In this document: one piece after another, positions 17,112-25,250 of the stretch
How positions within the stretch are numbered: position 1 is the stretch's first letter
Layout: every line of letters begins with the position of its first letter
DNA from: an uncultured Porphyromonadaceae bacterium
GTDB taxonomy: Bacteria; Bacteroidota; Bacteroidia; Bacteroidales; Muribaculaceae
Assembly: GCA_900544305.1 (NCBI GenBank)
Contig: UQUV01000001.1
Location: 82,781 to 146,780 of the forward strand
Length of the DNA stretch: 64,000 nt
Reading direction: 5' to 3'
Notes under the pieces: generated by a model
Told to the model about the DNA's origin: nothing
Database searches by the model: none
Seen by the model: only the letters and a program-made list of their open reading frames with translations
Made by a program: the position numbers and the translations under genes

Positions 17112-18380
17112 ATGAAAGTAGATGTGCTTTTAGGCTTACAATGGGGCGATGAAGGAAAAGGAAAGGTCGTCGATGTTTTGACTCCGCGCTACGATGTAGT
17201 AGCCCGTTTCCAGGGCGGTCCGAATGCCGGTCACACGCTTGAATTTGAAGGAAAGAAATATGTATTGCGTTCTATTCCTTCCGGTATTTTCCAACACGGA
17301 CAAATCAACATTATCGGTAATGGCGTAGTGCTTGACCCGGTTTTGTTCCGTGAAGAGGCAGAAGCTCTCGAACAAAGTGGCGTAAATATCAAGAAAATCT
17401 TGAAAATTTCAAAGAAGGCTCATTTGATTCTTCCTACTCACCGTTTGCTCGATGCTGCCAACGAACGTCGTAAAGGTGATGCAAAAATCGGTACCACCGG
17501 TAAGGGTATCGGTCCGACTTATACAGACAAGACAAGCCGTAACGGTTTGCGCGTAGGTGATATCTTCTGCGATTTTGAGAAAAAATATGAAGCGGCTAAA
17601 GCCAAACATATCGATACGCTGACTATGTTCGGTGAAAAAGTGGATTTGTCAGAACTTGAACCGAAATGGCTTGACGCTATCAATTATTTGAAAGAATACG
17701 ATATAATCGACAGCGAACACTATGTCAACAAACTGATGGCTGAAGGCAAGAGCGTTTTGTGTGAAGGTGCACAGGGAACAATGCTTGACATTGACTTCGG
17801 TTCATATCCGTTTGTGACATCATCCAATACAATTTGTGCGGGTGCTTGTACAGGGCTTGGAGTTGCTCCGAACCGCATTGGTGAAGTTTACGGTATTTTC
17901 AAGGCATACTGTACACGTGTCGGCAGTGGTCCTTTCCCGACAGAATTGTTTGACGAAACAGGCAAGAAGATTCGTGATATTGGTCATGAATATGGTGCTG
18001 TGACAGGTCGTGAACGCCGTTGCGGTTGGGTTGACTTGGTTGCATTGCGCTATGCTATCATGTTGAACGGAGTTACTCAGCTGATTATGATGAAGAGCGA
18101 TGTGCTTGACACATTCCCGACAATCAAGGCTTGTGTAGCTTATCGCATCAACGGAGAGGAAACCCGTGACTTCCCATTCTCTGTAGATGGTGTGGATTTG
18201 GAACCGGTTTACAAGGAACTTCCAGGATGGAATGTTGATATGACAAAATTCAAGAGCGAAGATGAATTCCCGCAAGAATTTAAGGATTATATCAAATTCC
18301 TTGAAACAGAATTGGAAGTGCCTATCACTATCCTTTCTGTTGGTCCGGATCGTGAACAGACGATTATTCGCAAAAAATAG
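17112..18380 (+). CDS. purA: Adenylosuccinate synthetase
   Basis: Joins IMP and aspartate using GTP, the first committed step to AMP. 422 residues. The GDEGKGK phosphate loop is at 12-18, with GPNAGHT nearby, the IMP-binding GTTGKGIGPTYTDK and CEGAQGTMLDIDFG in the middle, and the ACTGLG region after it. Every catalytic block is present and the length is standard. Second gene after the Fur-family regulator, with the DUF1015 gene 34 bp downstream. Confidence 0.98.
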   Translation: MKVDVLLGLQWGDEGKGKVVDVLTPRYDVVARFQGGPNAGHTLEFEGKKYVLRSIPSGIFQHGQINIIGNGVVLDPVLFREEAEALEQSGVNIKKILKISKKAHLILPTHRLLDAANERRKGDAKIGTTGKGIGPTYTDKTSRNGLRVGDIFCDFEKKYEAAKAKHIDTLTMFGEKVDLSELEPKWLDAINYLKEYDIIDSEHYVNKLMAEGKSVLCEGAQGTMLDIDFGSYPFVTSSNTICAGACTGLGVAPNRIGEVYGIFKAYCTRVGSGPFPTELFDETGKKIRDIGHEYGAVTGRERRCGWVDLVALRYAIMLNGVTQLIMMKSDVLDTFPTIKACVAYRINGEETRDFPFSVDGVDLEPVYKELPGWNVDMTKFKSEDEFPQEFKDYIKFLETELEVPITILSVGPDREQTIIRKK

Positions 18381-18414
18381 AATAAAAACTAAACTTTGAA
18401 AAACTTTTAATACC

Positions 18415-19662
18415 ATGGCTAAAGTAAGACCGTTCAAGGGGGTACGTCCTCCTGCAGATTTAGTGACAGAAGTAGCTTCTCGTCCTTATGATGTGCTTAA
18501 TTCGGAAGAAGCCCGTAAGGAAGCGGAAGGCAACGAGAAATCGTTGTACCACATCATTAAACCTGAAATTGATTTCGAGCCGGGAACGGACGAACATGAT
18601 CCTAAAGTTTATGACCGCGCGGTTGAAAACTTTAAGATGTTTCAGGAGAAAGGTTGGCTGGTGCAGGATGCGAAGCCTTGCTACTATGTATATGCTCAGA
18701 CAATGGATGGCCGCACGCAATATGGTTTTGTGGTGGCTGCCAATGTCGACGACTATATGTCGGGGCACATTAAGAAACATGAACTGACGCGTCGCGACAA
18801 GGAAGAGGACCGTATGAAGCATGTCCGCATCAATCGGGCAAATGTGGAGCCGGTGTTTTTTACTTTTCCTGACAATGCGGAACTGGAAGAGATATTGCAT
18901 CAGGTGACTGCCGGAAAGCCGGAGTATGACTTCGTGGCTGAAGACGGTTTCGGACACACGTTCTGGGTGATTAAAGATGACGACAAAATTCAGCGCATCA
19001 CCGAACTGTTTGCCGAAATTCCGGATATGTATATCGCCGACGGCCATCACCGCAGTGCAGCTGCTGCGCTTGTAGGAAAGGAAATGGCTGATGCAAACCC
19101 GAATCATACGGGCAATGAGGAATATAACTATTTCCTTGCCGTATGTTTCCCGGCATCGCATTTGAAGGTGATTGACTACAATCGTGTCGTACGTGACTTG
19201 AACGGTTTGTCGAAAGACGAATTTTTAGCCAAGTTAAGAGTTGACTTTGATGTCGAGCTGAAGGGCAAATATATTTACAAGCCGGCAAGGTTGCATAACT
19301 TTTCCCTTTATCTCGATGGCGAATGGTATTCATTGACGGCGAAGCCGGGCACATACAACGACAATGATCCTATTGGCGTGCTGGATGTGACTATTTCGTC
19401 TGATTTGATTCTTCGCGATATTTTGGGAATAACTGATTTGCGTTCTGACAAACGAATTGATTTCGTAGGTGGAATCCGTGGTTTGGAAGAATTGAAACGC
19501 CGTGTTGACAGCGGAGAAATGGCCATAGCTTTGGCATTGTATCCGGTAACCATGCAGCAAATCATAGATATTGCCGATACGGGTAATATCATGCCTCCAA
19601 AAACCACATGGTTTGAACCTAAGTTGCGTTCAGGCTTGGTTATTCACAAACTTGATGATTGA
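18415..19662 (+). CDS. DUF1015 family protein
   Basis: 415 residues, recognised as DUF1015 by three blocks: VRPFKGVRPP near the start, GHIKKHELTRRDKEEDR at 117-133, and ADGHHRSAAAAL at 208-219. The GHHRS block resembles the nucleotide-binding GERR/GHRR motif of the ParB-like fold, which also includes serine kinases such as SerK and SbnI, so a kinase-like activity is possible but unproven. In many Bacteroidota this family sits near serA-serC; here it follows purA, while serC-serA lies about 25 kb away. Cytoplasmic, with no signal or membrane segment. Confidence 0.8.
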   Translation: MAKVRPFKGVRPPADLVTEVASRPYDVLNSEEARKEAEGNEKSLYHIIKPEIDFEPGTDEHDPKVYDRAVENFKMFQEKGWLVQDAKPCYYVYAQTMDGRTQYGFVVAANVDDYMSGHIKKHELTRRDKEEDRMKHVRINRANVEPVFFTFPDNAELEEILHQVTAGKPEYDFVAEDGFGHTFWVIKDDDKIQRITELFAEIPDMYIADGHHRSAAAALVGKEMADANPNHTGNEEYNYFLAVCFPASHLKVIDYNRVVRDLNGLSKDEFLAKLRVDFDVELKGKYIYKPARLHNFSLYLDGEWYSLTAKPGTYNDNDPIGVLDVTISSDLILRDILGITDLRSDKRIDFVGGIRGLEELKRRVDSGEMAIALALYPVTMQQIIDIADTGNIMPPKTTWFEPKLRSGLVIHKLDD

Positions 19663-19677
19663 TAAAGTAATCCGATA

Positions 19678-19715
19678 AGAAAATGTCCGACATGAGTGCC
19701 GGACGTTTTCTTTTG
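19678..19715. terminator. Bidirectional terminator between DUF1015 gene and yraN
   Basis: AGAAAATGTCCG pairs with CGGACGTTTTCT (one G-T) around a short loop, with T-rich flanks in both directions. It serves two convergent operons. Confidence 0.75.
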
Positions 19716-19719
19716 TATC

Positions 19720-20088
19720 TTACAATGCTTTCAATTGGGGCATAATGGCATCGATGTAGTGCTCAATGTGGAAATTGTCGGGTGTTCCTGTCAGGAGAAT
19801 GATGTCGAACTGGAGTTCATGGGGCAATTCGTATTGGTTGATATAGGCCGTTCCGGCCTTGATGAGATTGCCGATTTTCTTTTTGTCGATGACTTCGCTC
19901 AAATCTTCAATTTCTTCCGAGCGAGTCTTGACCTCCACTATGATAATTCTGTTGCCTTTCTCTGCTACGATGTCTATTTCCGCTTTTCCGCATCGCCAGT
20001 TTTGTTCCCGTATGATGTAGCCTTGCTTTAGCAGCGTTTCAAATGCGGCTTCTTCTCCCTTTTTTCCGAATTCATTGTGTTCAGCCAT
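19720..20088 (-). CDS. yraN: YraN family (UPF0102) putative endonuclease
   Basis: 122 residues from the ATG at 20088. A longer frame to 20139 would overlap the upstream gene, and the family starts at an AxxHNxxGKxGE-like block as here (MAEHNEFGKKGEEAA). The PD-(D/E)xK nuclease core is visible as AEIDIVAEKGNRIIIVEVKTR. Members are small Holliday-junction-resolvase-like proteins of unsettled function. Last gene of a five-gene minus-strand operon, 11 bp after the U32 gene. Confidence 0.88.
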   Translation of the reverse strand: MAEHNEFGKKGEEAAFETLLKQGYIIREQNWRCGKAEIDIVAEKGNRIIIVEVKTRSEEIEDLSEVIDKKKIGNLIKAGTAYINQYELPHELQFDIILLTGTPDNFHIEHYIDAIMPQLKAL

Positions 20089-20099
20089 AGGTGTGGTTG

Positions 20100-21929
20100 T
20101 TATTTTGCCCGGCGGAGCAGCATTTGACAATTTTTGCAATCGAATTCCACGGCGAGTCTTACTTCTCCGGAAACCAGCGTGATGTTTCTGTCAAGTCGGC
20201 CCGCATTTTTCCCTTTTAAACAGCAGTCCATCTCGCGGCGGATGCAGTAGCGGGTTGTCATGAGCACATCGTTATCATTTTTTCTTGCCGATACTTCCAT
20301 TGCTGGCTCAATAGTTTTTGTTTCGTGCTCTCTGTAGAATGTTTCGGCTTTGCTGTTAGCCACGTTGTCGGCGAATGAAAGAGAAGCGGGAGCGGCAACA
20401 GTCTTGTCTTCATTTCGACGATATTCAAAATGATATGTTGCGCGTATGTCATTTTCCAACAGTTCACATAATTCGCGACGGATGGCTGTCATTGTGGACG
20501 CCGGAATGAATAAATCGGCTGTATTGCCGGCATCGAACGACCGGAGTGTGAAATGGGTGTCGCCAAGTTTTCCAAATGCTTTAACGCGTGCCTCTTCCTG
20601 ATTCGTTTTCGCTGGAATCAGTTCCAACGGAGTTCGTAGCGTAACGCGGTGTCCGGTTTCGTCGGTCATTTCCGTACTTATGCCGTCGGAAAGTCGCATT
20701 ATGCGAATGTCAACAGCCAGTTTGCGTGTCGCTGAATCTTTCGCCAATAATGCCGTAAATGTCTGGTCGAAATTACGGTATAGCTGTGTTCCTTTTGGAA
20801 GGAATATTTTTTCAAGGGGCACAATTGTGTTGTCTTCCGTTTTATTGGCACGGAAGCCACATAGTTCGCGGCGGTTGTTGAAGTAGACAAGTCCGTCGCC
20901 GTTTGAAAGTTGTTTGTGGCCGTTTACGGTTATGCGATTGCCTTTCGTTTCTTTTACGGTACCGATGAATTCACCGATTGATTTTGGAGTGTCGAATGAT
21001 GCCATCGGTTCGGCAGGCTGTCGTCTGTCAAAGAAATAGTGGGTGAAACCACGGTTGAAGCTCTTTTCAAGGCAAGGCTCAAAGTCGAGGCTTACCTGTC
21101 CGACAGCTCCGCGTACATACTTGTCAGGATGCTTGCGGCATATATCGTTCAGCCGTTGGTGATAGTAGGCTGTTACATTTTTTACATAGGCACTTTCTTT
21201 CAGTCGGCCTTCAATTTTGAACGATGAAGCGCCGGCATCCAGCAATTCTTCCAATCGGTCGCTTTGGTTGAAGTCCCGTAACGAAAGGAGGTGTTTCCCT
21301 TTCATTACCACGTTGCCTTTGCTGTCAATCATGTCATAGGCAAGACGGCAAATTTGTGCACATTCTCCGCGGTTGGCGCTTCGTCCTTTGATGGCGCAGC
21401 TGGCATGGCATCTTCCGCTGTAGCTGACGCACAAAGCTCCGTGGATGAAACATTCCAGCGGCATAGATACATTGTCGTGAATATCGCTGATTTCTTTTGC
21501 GGAGAGTTCCCGTGCCAATACGATTTGCGAGAAACCCACAGCTTCCAGAAACTTGGCTTTTTCAACAGTGCGTGTGTCGCATTGTGTGCTGGCATGAAGC
21601 TGGATAGGGGGAATGTCAAGGCGAAGGATTCCCATATCCTGAACAATCAGGGCGTCGGTCCCGATTTTATAGAGTTCGCGAATGAGACGTTCCACGTCTT
21701 TCAACTCCTGTTCGTAAAGAATCGTGTTGACTGTCACATATATTTTAGCATTGAACAGGTGGGCAAATTCAATGGCGCGCGCTATTTCGGAAATATCGTT
21801 TCCGGCAGCTGCGCGTGCTCCGAATTTTGATGCGCCCATGTATACGGCATCGGCACCACATTTGACGGCATCGATGGCAATATCGGCATTTTTTGCCGGT
21901 GCAAGCAGTTCGATTCTTCTGGGTTTCAC
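20100..21929 (-). CDS. Peptidase U32 family protein (RlhA-like)
   Basis: 609 residues. It begins with the U32 TIM-barrel signature ELLAPAKNADIAIDAV and contains the family motif FIHGALCVSYSGRC. Cys167, Cys174, Cys178, Cys190 and Cys194 include the likely iron-sulfur ligands. The C-terminal half is the extra domain of the long U32 forms such as E. coli RlhA, which hydroxylates C2501 of 23S rRNA. Despite the family name, characterised relatives are RNA- or ubiquinone-hydroxylating proteins rather than proteases. The RlhA role is inferred from length and domain layout. Confidence 0.82.
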   Translation of the reverse strand: MKPRRIELLAPAKNADIAIDAVKCGADAVYMGASKFGARAAAGNDISEIARAIEFAHLFNAKIYVTVNTILYEQELKDVERLIRELYKIGTDALIVQDMGILRLDIPPIQLHASTQCDTRTVEKAKFLEAVGFSQIVLARELSAKEISDIHDNVSMPLECFIHGALCVSYSGRCHASCAIKGRSANRGECAQICRLAYDMIDSKGNVVMKGKHLLSLRDFNQSDRLEELLDAGASSFKIEGRLKESAYVKNVTAYYHQRLNDICRKHPDKYVRGAVGQVSLDFEPCLEKSFNRGFTHYFFDRRQPAEPMASFDTPKSIGEFIGTVKETKGNRITVNGHKQLSNGDGLVYFNNRRELCGFRANKTEDNTIVPLEKIFLPKGTQLYRNFDQTFTALLAKDSATRKLAVDIRIMRLSDGISTEMTDETGHRVTLRTPLELIPAKTNQEEARVKAFGKLGDTHFTLRSFDAGNTADLFIPASTMTAIRRELCELLENDIRATYHFEYRRNEDKTVAAPASLSFADNVANSKAETFYREHETKTIEPAMEVSARKNDNDVLMTTRYCIRREMDCCLKGKNAGRLDRNITLVSGEVRLAVEFDCKNCQMLLRRAK

Positions 21930-21941
21930 AGCAGTATTCTG

Positions 21942-22859
21942 TTATTTGATTTCGCGGATATCGTATGGGGTTTCCTGATAAACAAAGTAGTTGAGCCAGT
22001 TGGAGAATAACAGATTGGCGTGGCTTCTCCATCTGACAAGCGGACCTTTCGACGGATCGTCGTCGATATAATAATGCTTGGGAATCTGTGGATTCATTCC
22101 GCGTTTCAAATCGCGGCGATATTCGAAATCGAGGGTACCAGGAGAGTATTCAGAATGGCCTGTAATGTATATTTCACGGCCGTTTCTTGCCATGATGATA
22201 TATACGCCGCTTTCGTCGCTTTCCGATACAATGTTGAGTTCCGGCACTTTTAATATATCGGCTTTCCTTACTTCACTATGTCGGCTGTGGGGCACGAAAA
22301 ATTCATCGTCAAAGCCACGGAACAACGGGTTGTTCTTTTCCAATACTCTGTGGCGGAATACACCTGAGATTTTGCTGGAAAGCACGTGTTTGCGTATGCC
22401 ATAGTTGTGATAGAGTCCGGCAAGAGCAGCCCAGCAGATATAGATAGTGGATGTGACATGCTTTCTTGACCAATCGAAAATTTCCTGAAGCTGGGTCCAG
22501 TAGTCGACTGTTTCAAAATCTACCATTTCAACCGGTGCACCGGTCACGATAAAACCGTCATAGTTGTTTGACTTTATTTCGTCAAACGATTTGTAGAATG
22601 TATCCAGATGTTCTTTGGGCGTGTTGGTCCATTCGTGTCCATCGGGTAAGACTAAATCCAATTCCACTTGCAGCGGCGTGTTTGAAATCAGGCGTAACAA
22701 GTCGGTTTCTGTCATCAATTTCAGCGGCATCAGATTGAGGATGGCAATCCGAAGAGGACGGATGTCCTGTGTTGATGCACGCTGTTCGTCGATGACAAAT
22801 ATATTTTCATTTTTAAGCTCTTCCACGGCAGGAAGAGTGCTGGGTATTCTAACCGGCAT
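21942..22859 (-). CDS. metA: Homoserine O-acyltransferase MetA, acetyl-CoA type predicted
   Basis: Activates homoserine for methionine synthesis. Starting at the ATG at 22859 gives 305 residues and places Cys142 (IYICWAALAG), His235 and Glu237 (GHSEYSP) at the numbers standard for the family; the longer frame to 22916 overlaps the upstream gene. Residue 111 is Glu (TGAPVEMVDF). In characterised MetA proteins Glu111 favours acetyl-CoA while Gly111 favours succinyl-CoA, so this enzyme is predicted to make O-acetylhomoserine. Third gene in its operon, 16 bp after the PHP phosphatase gene. Confidence 0.94.
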   Translation of the reverse strand: MPVRIPSTLPAVEELKNENIFVIDEQRASTQDIRPLRIAILNLMPLKLMTETDLLRLISNTPLQVELDLVLPDGHEWTNTPKEHLDTFYKSFDEIKSNNYDGFIVTGAPVEMVDFETVDYWTQLQEIFDWSRKHVTSTIYICWAALAGLYHNYGIRKHVLSSKISGVFRHRVLEKNNPLFRGFDDEFFVPHSRHSEVRKADILKVPELNIVSESDESGVYIIMARNGREIYITGHSEYSPGTLDFEYRRDLKRGMNPQIPKHYYIDDDPSKGPLVRWRSHANLLFSNWLNYFVYQETPYDIREIK

Positions 22860-22875
22860 TTTTCTAATACTGTTT

Positions 22876-23679
22876 TTATAGTTTATATAATTCGATGGCT
22901 TCCATCCGCCCTGCATTTATACGTTCGGGATAGTGGGCGTCGGAATTGACTACAACCGGAATTTCGTATTTCTTCAGCAGTCCGAAATAGCGCTTGTTGG
23001 GGAAAAAGCGGTTGTGCTCCATCAGTGATTTCGTATTGATTTCAGCTATGAGTCCTGTATCCTTGATAGCATCAATTACCTTCAGTACCAGTTTCTGATA
23101 CCATTCTTCTTCTTCAATGCCCGGTTGGAAATACGAGGCGTTCTGTCCGATTTTGTCGAAGTGTCCGATAATATCGAAACCTTTGCTTTCAATCATTTGA
23201 AGTGTCTGCGCATAAAAACGCTCTACGACGGTTCTGATGTCATTGTCGAAATAGCGTTCCATTTTCAACTTGAAATTGTTGAAGTTCCCATCGGTGTCCA
23301 CATAGGTGTCGCCACAAGGAACAAAATGGACGGAGCCAATCTTGTAGTCAAGATTCAGTCCGTTGTAGTATTTGCTTGACGGACCGTGCTCGTGATTGAA
23401 ATAGTCGATTTCCATCGACAGATAAAGATTGATTTTCCCTTCAAATTCCTTCTTCAGGCGTTTGAATTCATCCAAATAGAGCGGCACATTCTCCAGTTTG
23501 ATATTGCATGGCGATTCAATTGGAGCAGGAGAGTGGGGTGAAAAACCGTAATCGGTAAATCCTTGTTCGATGGCAGCTACCACAAAATCGTGCATCGCTG
23601 CTCTTCCGTCGCAGAATTGGGTGTGGGAATGAAAATTATAAAGTTGAGTTCTTTGGGTGATTCCTTTAAAATCAATCAT
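22876..23679 (-). CDS. PHP-domain histidinol-phosphatase family protein
   Basis: 267 residues of the PHP metal-dependent phosphoesterase fold, HisK type. Metal ligands are visible as NFHSHTQFCDG (His17, His19), YGFSPHSP, SMEIDYF, the DIIGHFD motif and VVNSDAHYP near the end. The best match is monofunctional histidinol-phosphatase, the penultimate step of histidine synthesis, but PHP proteins also include other phosphatases and no other his gene is nearby. It lies 4 bp after the TPR gene and 16 bp before metA. Confidence 0.82.
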   Translation of the reverse strand: MIDFKGITQRTQLYNFHSHTQFCDGRAAMHDFVVAAIEQGFTDYGFSPHSPAPIESPCNIKLENVPLYLDEFKRLKKEFEGKINLYLSMEIDYFNHEHGPSSKYYNGLNLDYKIGSVHFVPCGDTYVDTDGNFNNFKLKMERYFDNDIRTVVERFYAQTLQMIESKGFDIIGHFDKIGQNASYFQPGIEEEEWYQKLVLKVIDAIKDTGLIAEINTKSLMEHNRFFPNKRYFGLLKKYEIPVVVNSDAHYPERINAGRMEAIELYKL

Positions 23680-23683
23680 ACGT

Positions 23684-25105
23684 TTATTTTAATGTTGGCA
23701 GTTCGGCAGCACGGATATTATTTTCAATCTGCTGCATTTCTTCTGTCGATTTGACAATCGTACGTTCCAGTCGGAGAATTTCTGTCGACAGTTGGGTTTT
23801 AACCTGGGTATTTCCCTTATTGAATTGGGAGCGCAGGTCAGCCAGTTTTTCAGAAACTTCATTCAGCCATGCTTTGCGTTCCATAAGTCGCTGCATGAGG
23901 CTTCGGGCTTCAGAACTGTTGAAATCATCGTAAGTGGTATAACGAGTGTCATTGTTGACATAGAAAATAAAGTCGGCTTTTTCAGTTTCTTCTTCCATTC
24001 CAATCTGAGCTATTTCATCCAAAATTTCGCCGTAGTCGGCACCTTCCTTCCATGTGTCTTTGATGGAGCGGAGTGAAGCAAGCGAGGAAATGTTTTCGTT
24101 TTCGCGGTCATAATTTTCGCGGATACTGTTTGGAATAAAAACATAGATGGTCACTTTGCCGGGAATTTGGTTTCGGTCAGTGGCCCACCAGCCTACATTA
24201 GTCATTTCGTCGATGACCAACAGATAGTCGTCGTACGGTGAATTGTAGGGCATTCCAATATTTTGCGGTTGGAGATAATCGTCTGAACCGAAGTTCTTGC
24301 GTGTCATGAAAATGTCATATCCGCCAATGGAATTGTCTCCGTTGCAAGCATAATAGAGGGTGGCTCCGTCGGCCATCAAAAAAGGATAGTCTGTATCGCC
24401 GCCGTCATTCAGGTTGTCGTCGAGTGACGTGTATTTGTCCCATTTCCCACCGTAGAGCTTGTAGGTTTCCATCAGGCGAAGCGTTCCGACACTGTCGGGC
24501 ATTGACCATATCATACGGCTTTTCGATTCCGGCATATAGACCATTGTTGCAGAATCTGCCTTTTCGTATGGAAGTATCTCCGCCGTATTGAGAGAACCTG
24601 CTTCCGGTGCAATCCTGTAGTGGCGGAAGAAGAGGTTCTTGTCAACAACAAGGCTGTCGATGACTTGTATCTTTTCTACATTGTTCAGCATAAAGACGGC
24701 GCGTTTGATGCGCTCTTTCATTTCAAGTGCTTTCTCCGAAATCTTGCTGTCATCATTATCGATGCGGCTTTCATATTCGTCAATATAGTCGCTTGCTGCT
24801 GTATAGTCCAGCTCGTTGAGCTTTATTTGCGCCAGATATCTTGCAGCTTCTGCAATTTCTTTCGAGTCGGCATATTCCAAATATTTTTTGGATTCTTCTA
24901 CTTTGCCCGTTTCATAAAGGCAAACGCCATACCATTGGTTGTAATTGGCATTGCTCGGATATTTTTGGGCATATACCTTGAATGTAGGCAGAACTTTTTC
25001 GTATTCGCCTTTTAAAAACAGTTTCTTAGCTTCGTTAAGCGTCATCGCATTGGCAAAAGATGCCACGCATAAAGCGGCAATGAGGAATCTGTATTTCATT
25101 TTCAT
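23684..25105 (-). CDS. Periplasmic TPR and PD40-like repeat protein
   Basis: 473 residues with a signal peptide ending near ANA at 20. Residues 21-125 form TPR-like helical hairpins (AKKLFLKGEYEKVLPTF and the following repeats). Residues 185-335 look like PD40/WD40-like beta-propeller blades (DYPFLMADGATLYYAC, GGYDIFMTRK), and the C-terminus from about 390 is a coiled coil. TPR plus PD40 occurs in the type IX secretion protein PorE, but the OmpA-like end of PorE is absent here, so that link is weak. First gene of the TPR-PHP-metA-U32-yraN operon. Confidence 0.7.
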   Translation of the reverse strand: MKMKYRFLIAALCVASFANAMTLNEAKKLFLKGEYEKVLPTFKVYAQKYPSNANYNQWYGVCLYETGKVEESKKYLEYADSKEIAEAARYLAQIKLNELDYTAASDYIDEYESRIDNDDSKISEKALEMKERIKRAVFMLNNVEKIQVIDSLVVDKNLFFRHYRIAPEAGSLNTAEILPYEKADSATMVYMPESKSRMIWSMPDSVGTLRLMETYKLYGGKWDKYTSLDDNLNDGGDTDYPFLMADGATLYYACNGDNSIGGYDIFMTRKNFGSDDYLQPQNIGMPYNSPYDDYLLVIDEMTNVGWWATDRNQIPGKVTIYVFIPNSIRENYDRENENISSLASLRSIKDTWKEGADYGEILDEIAQIGMEEETEKADFIFYVNNDTRYTTYDDFNSSEARSLMQRLMERKAWLNEVSEKLADLRSQFNKGNTQVKTQLSTEILRLERTIVKSTEEMQQIENNIRAAELPTLK

Positions 25106-25136
25106 AATTTCAAGGGGTTTGATTATTTTGATATTA

Positions 25137-25226
25137 ACGATAGCGAAAGGCGAGAGGGGAATAAAATAATGAAACTTGCTTCAAGTATTTTATGTCCGAA
25201 ACCGCATCCTATCTTTTACAAAGATA
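25137..25226 (-). repeat. Promoter-bearing dispersed repeat, copy B
   Basis: GATAGCGAAAGGCGAGAG at the left, an imperfect central inverted repeat (TGAAACTTGCTTCA), then ATGTCCGAAACCGCATCC followed by TATCTTTTACAAAGATA to 25226. It aligns block for block with copy A. CAAAGATA at 25219-25226 is a TATCTTTG -7 box facing the TPR gene; the left-hand box has decayed to TATCGTTA. Confidence 0.7.
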
Positions 25227-25250
25227 AAGATTATCGCTGAAAAAATCAAT

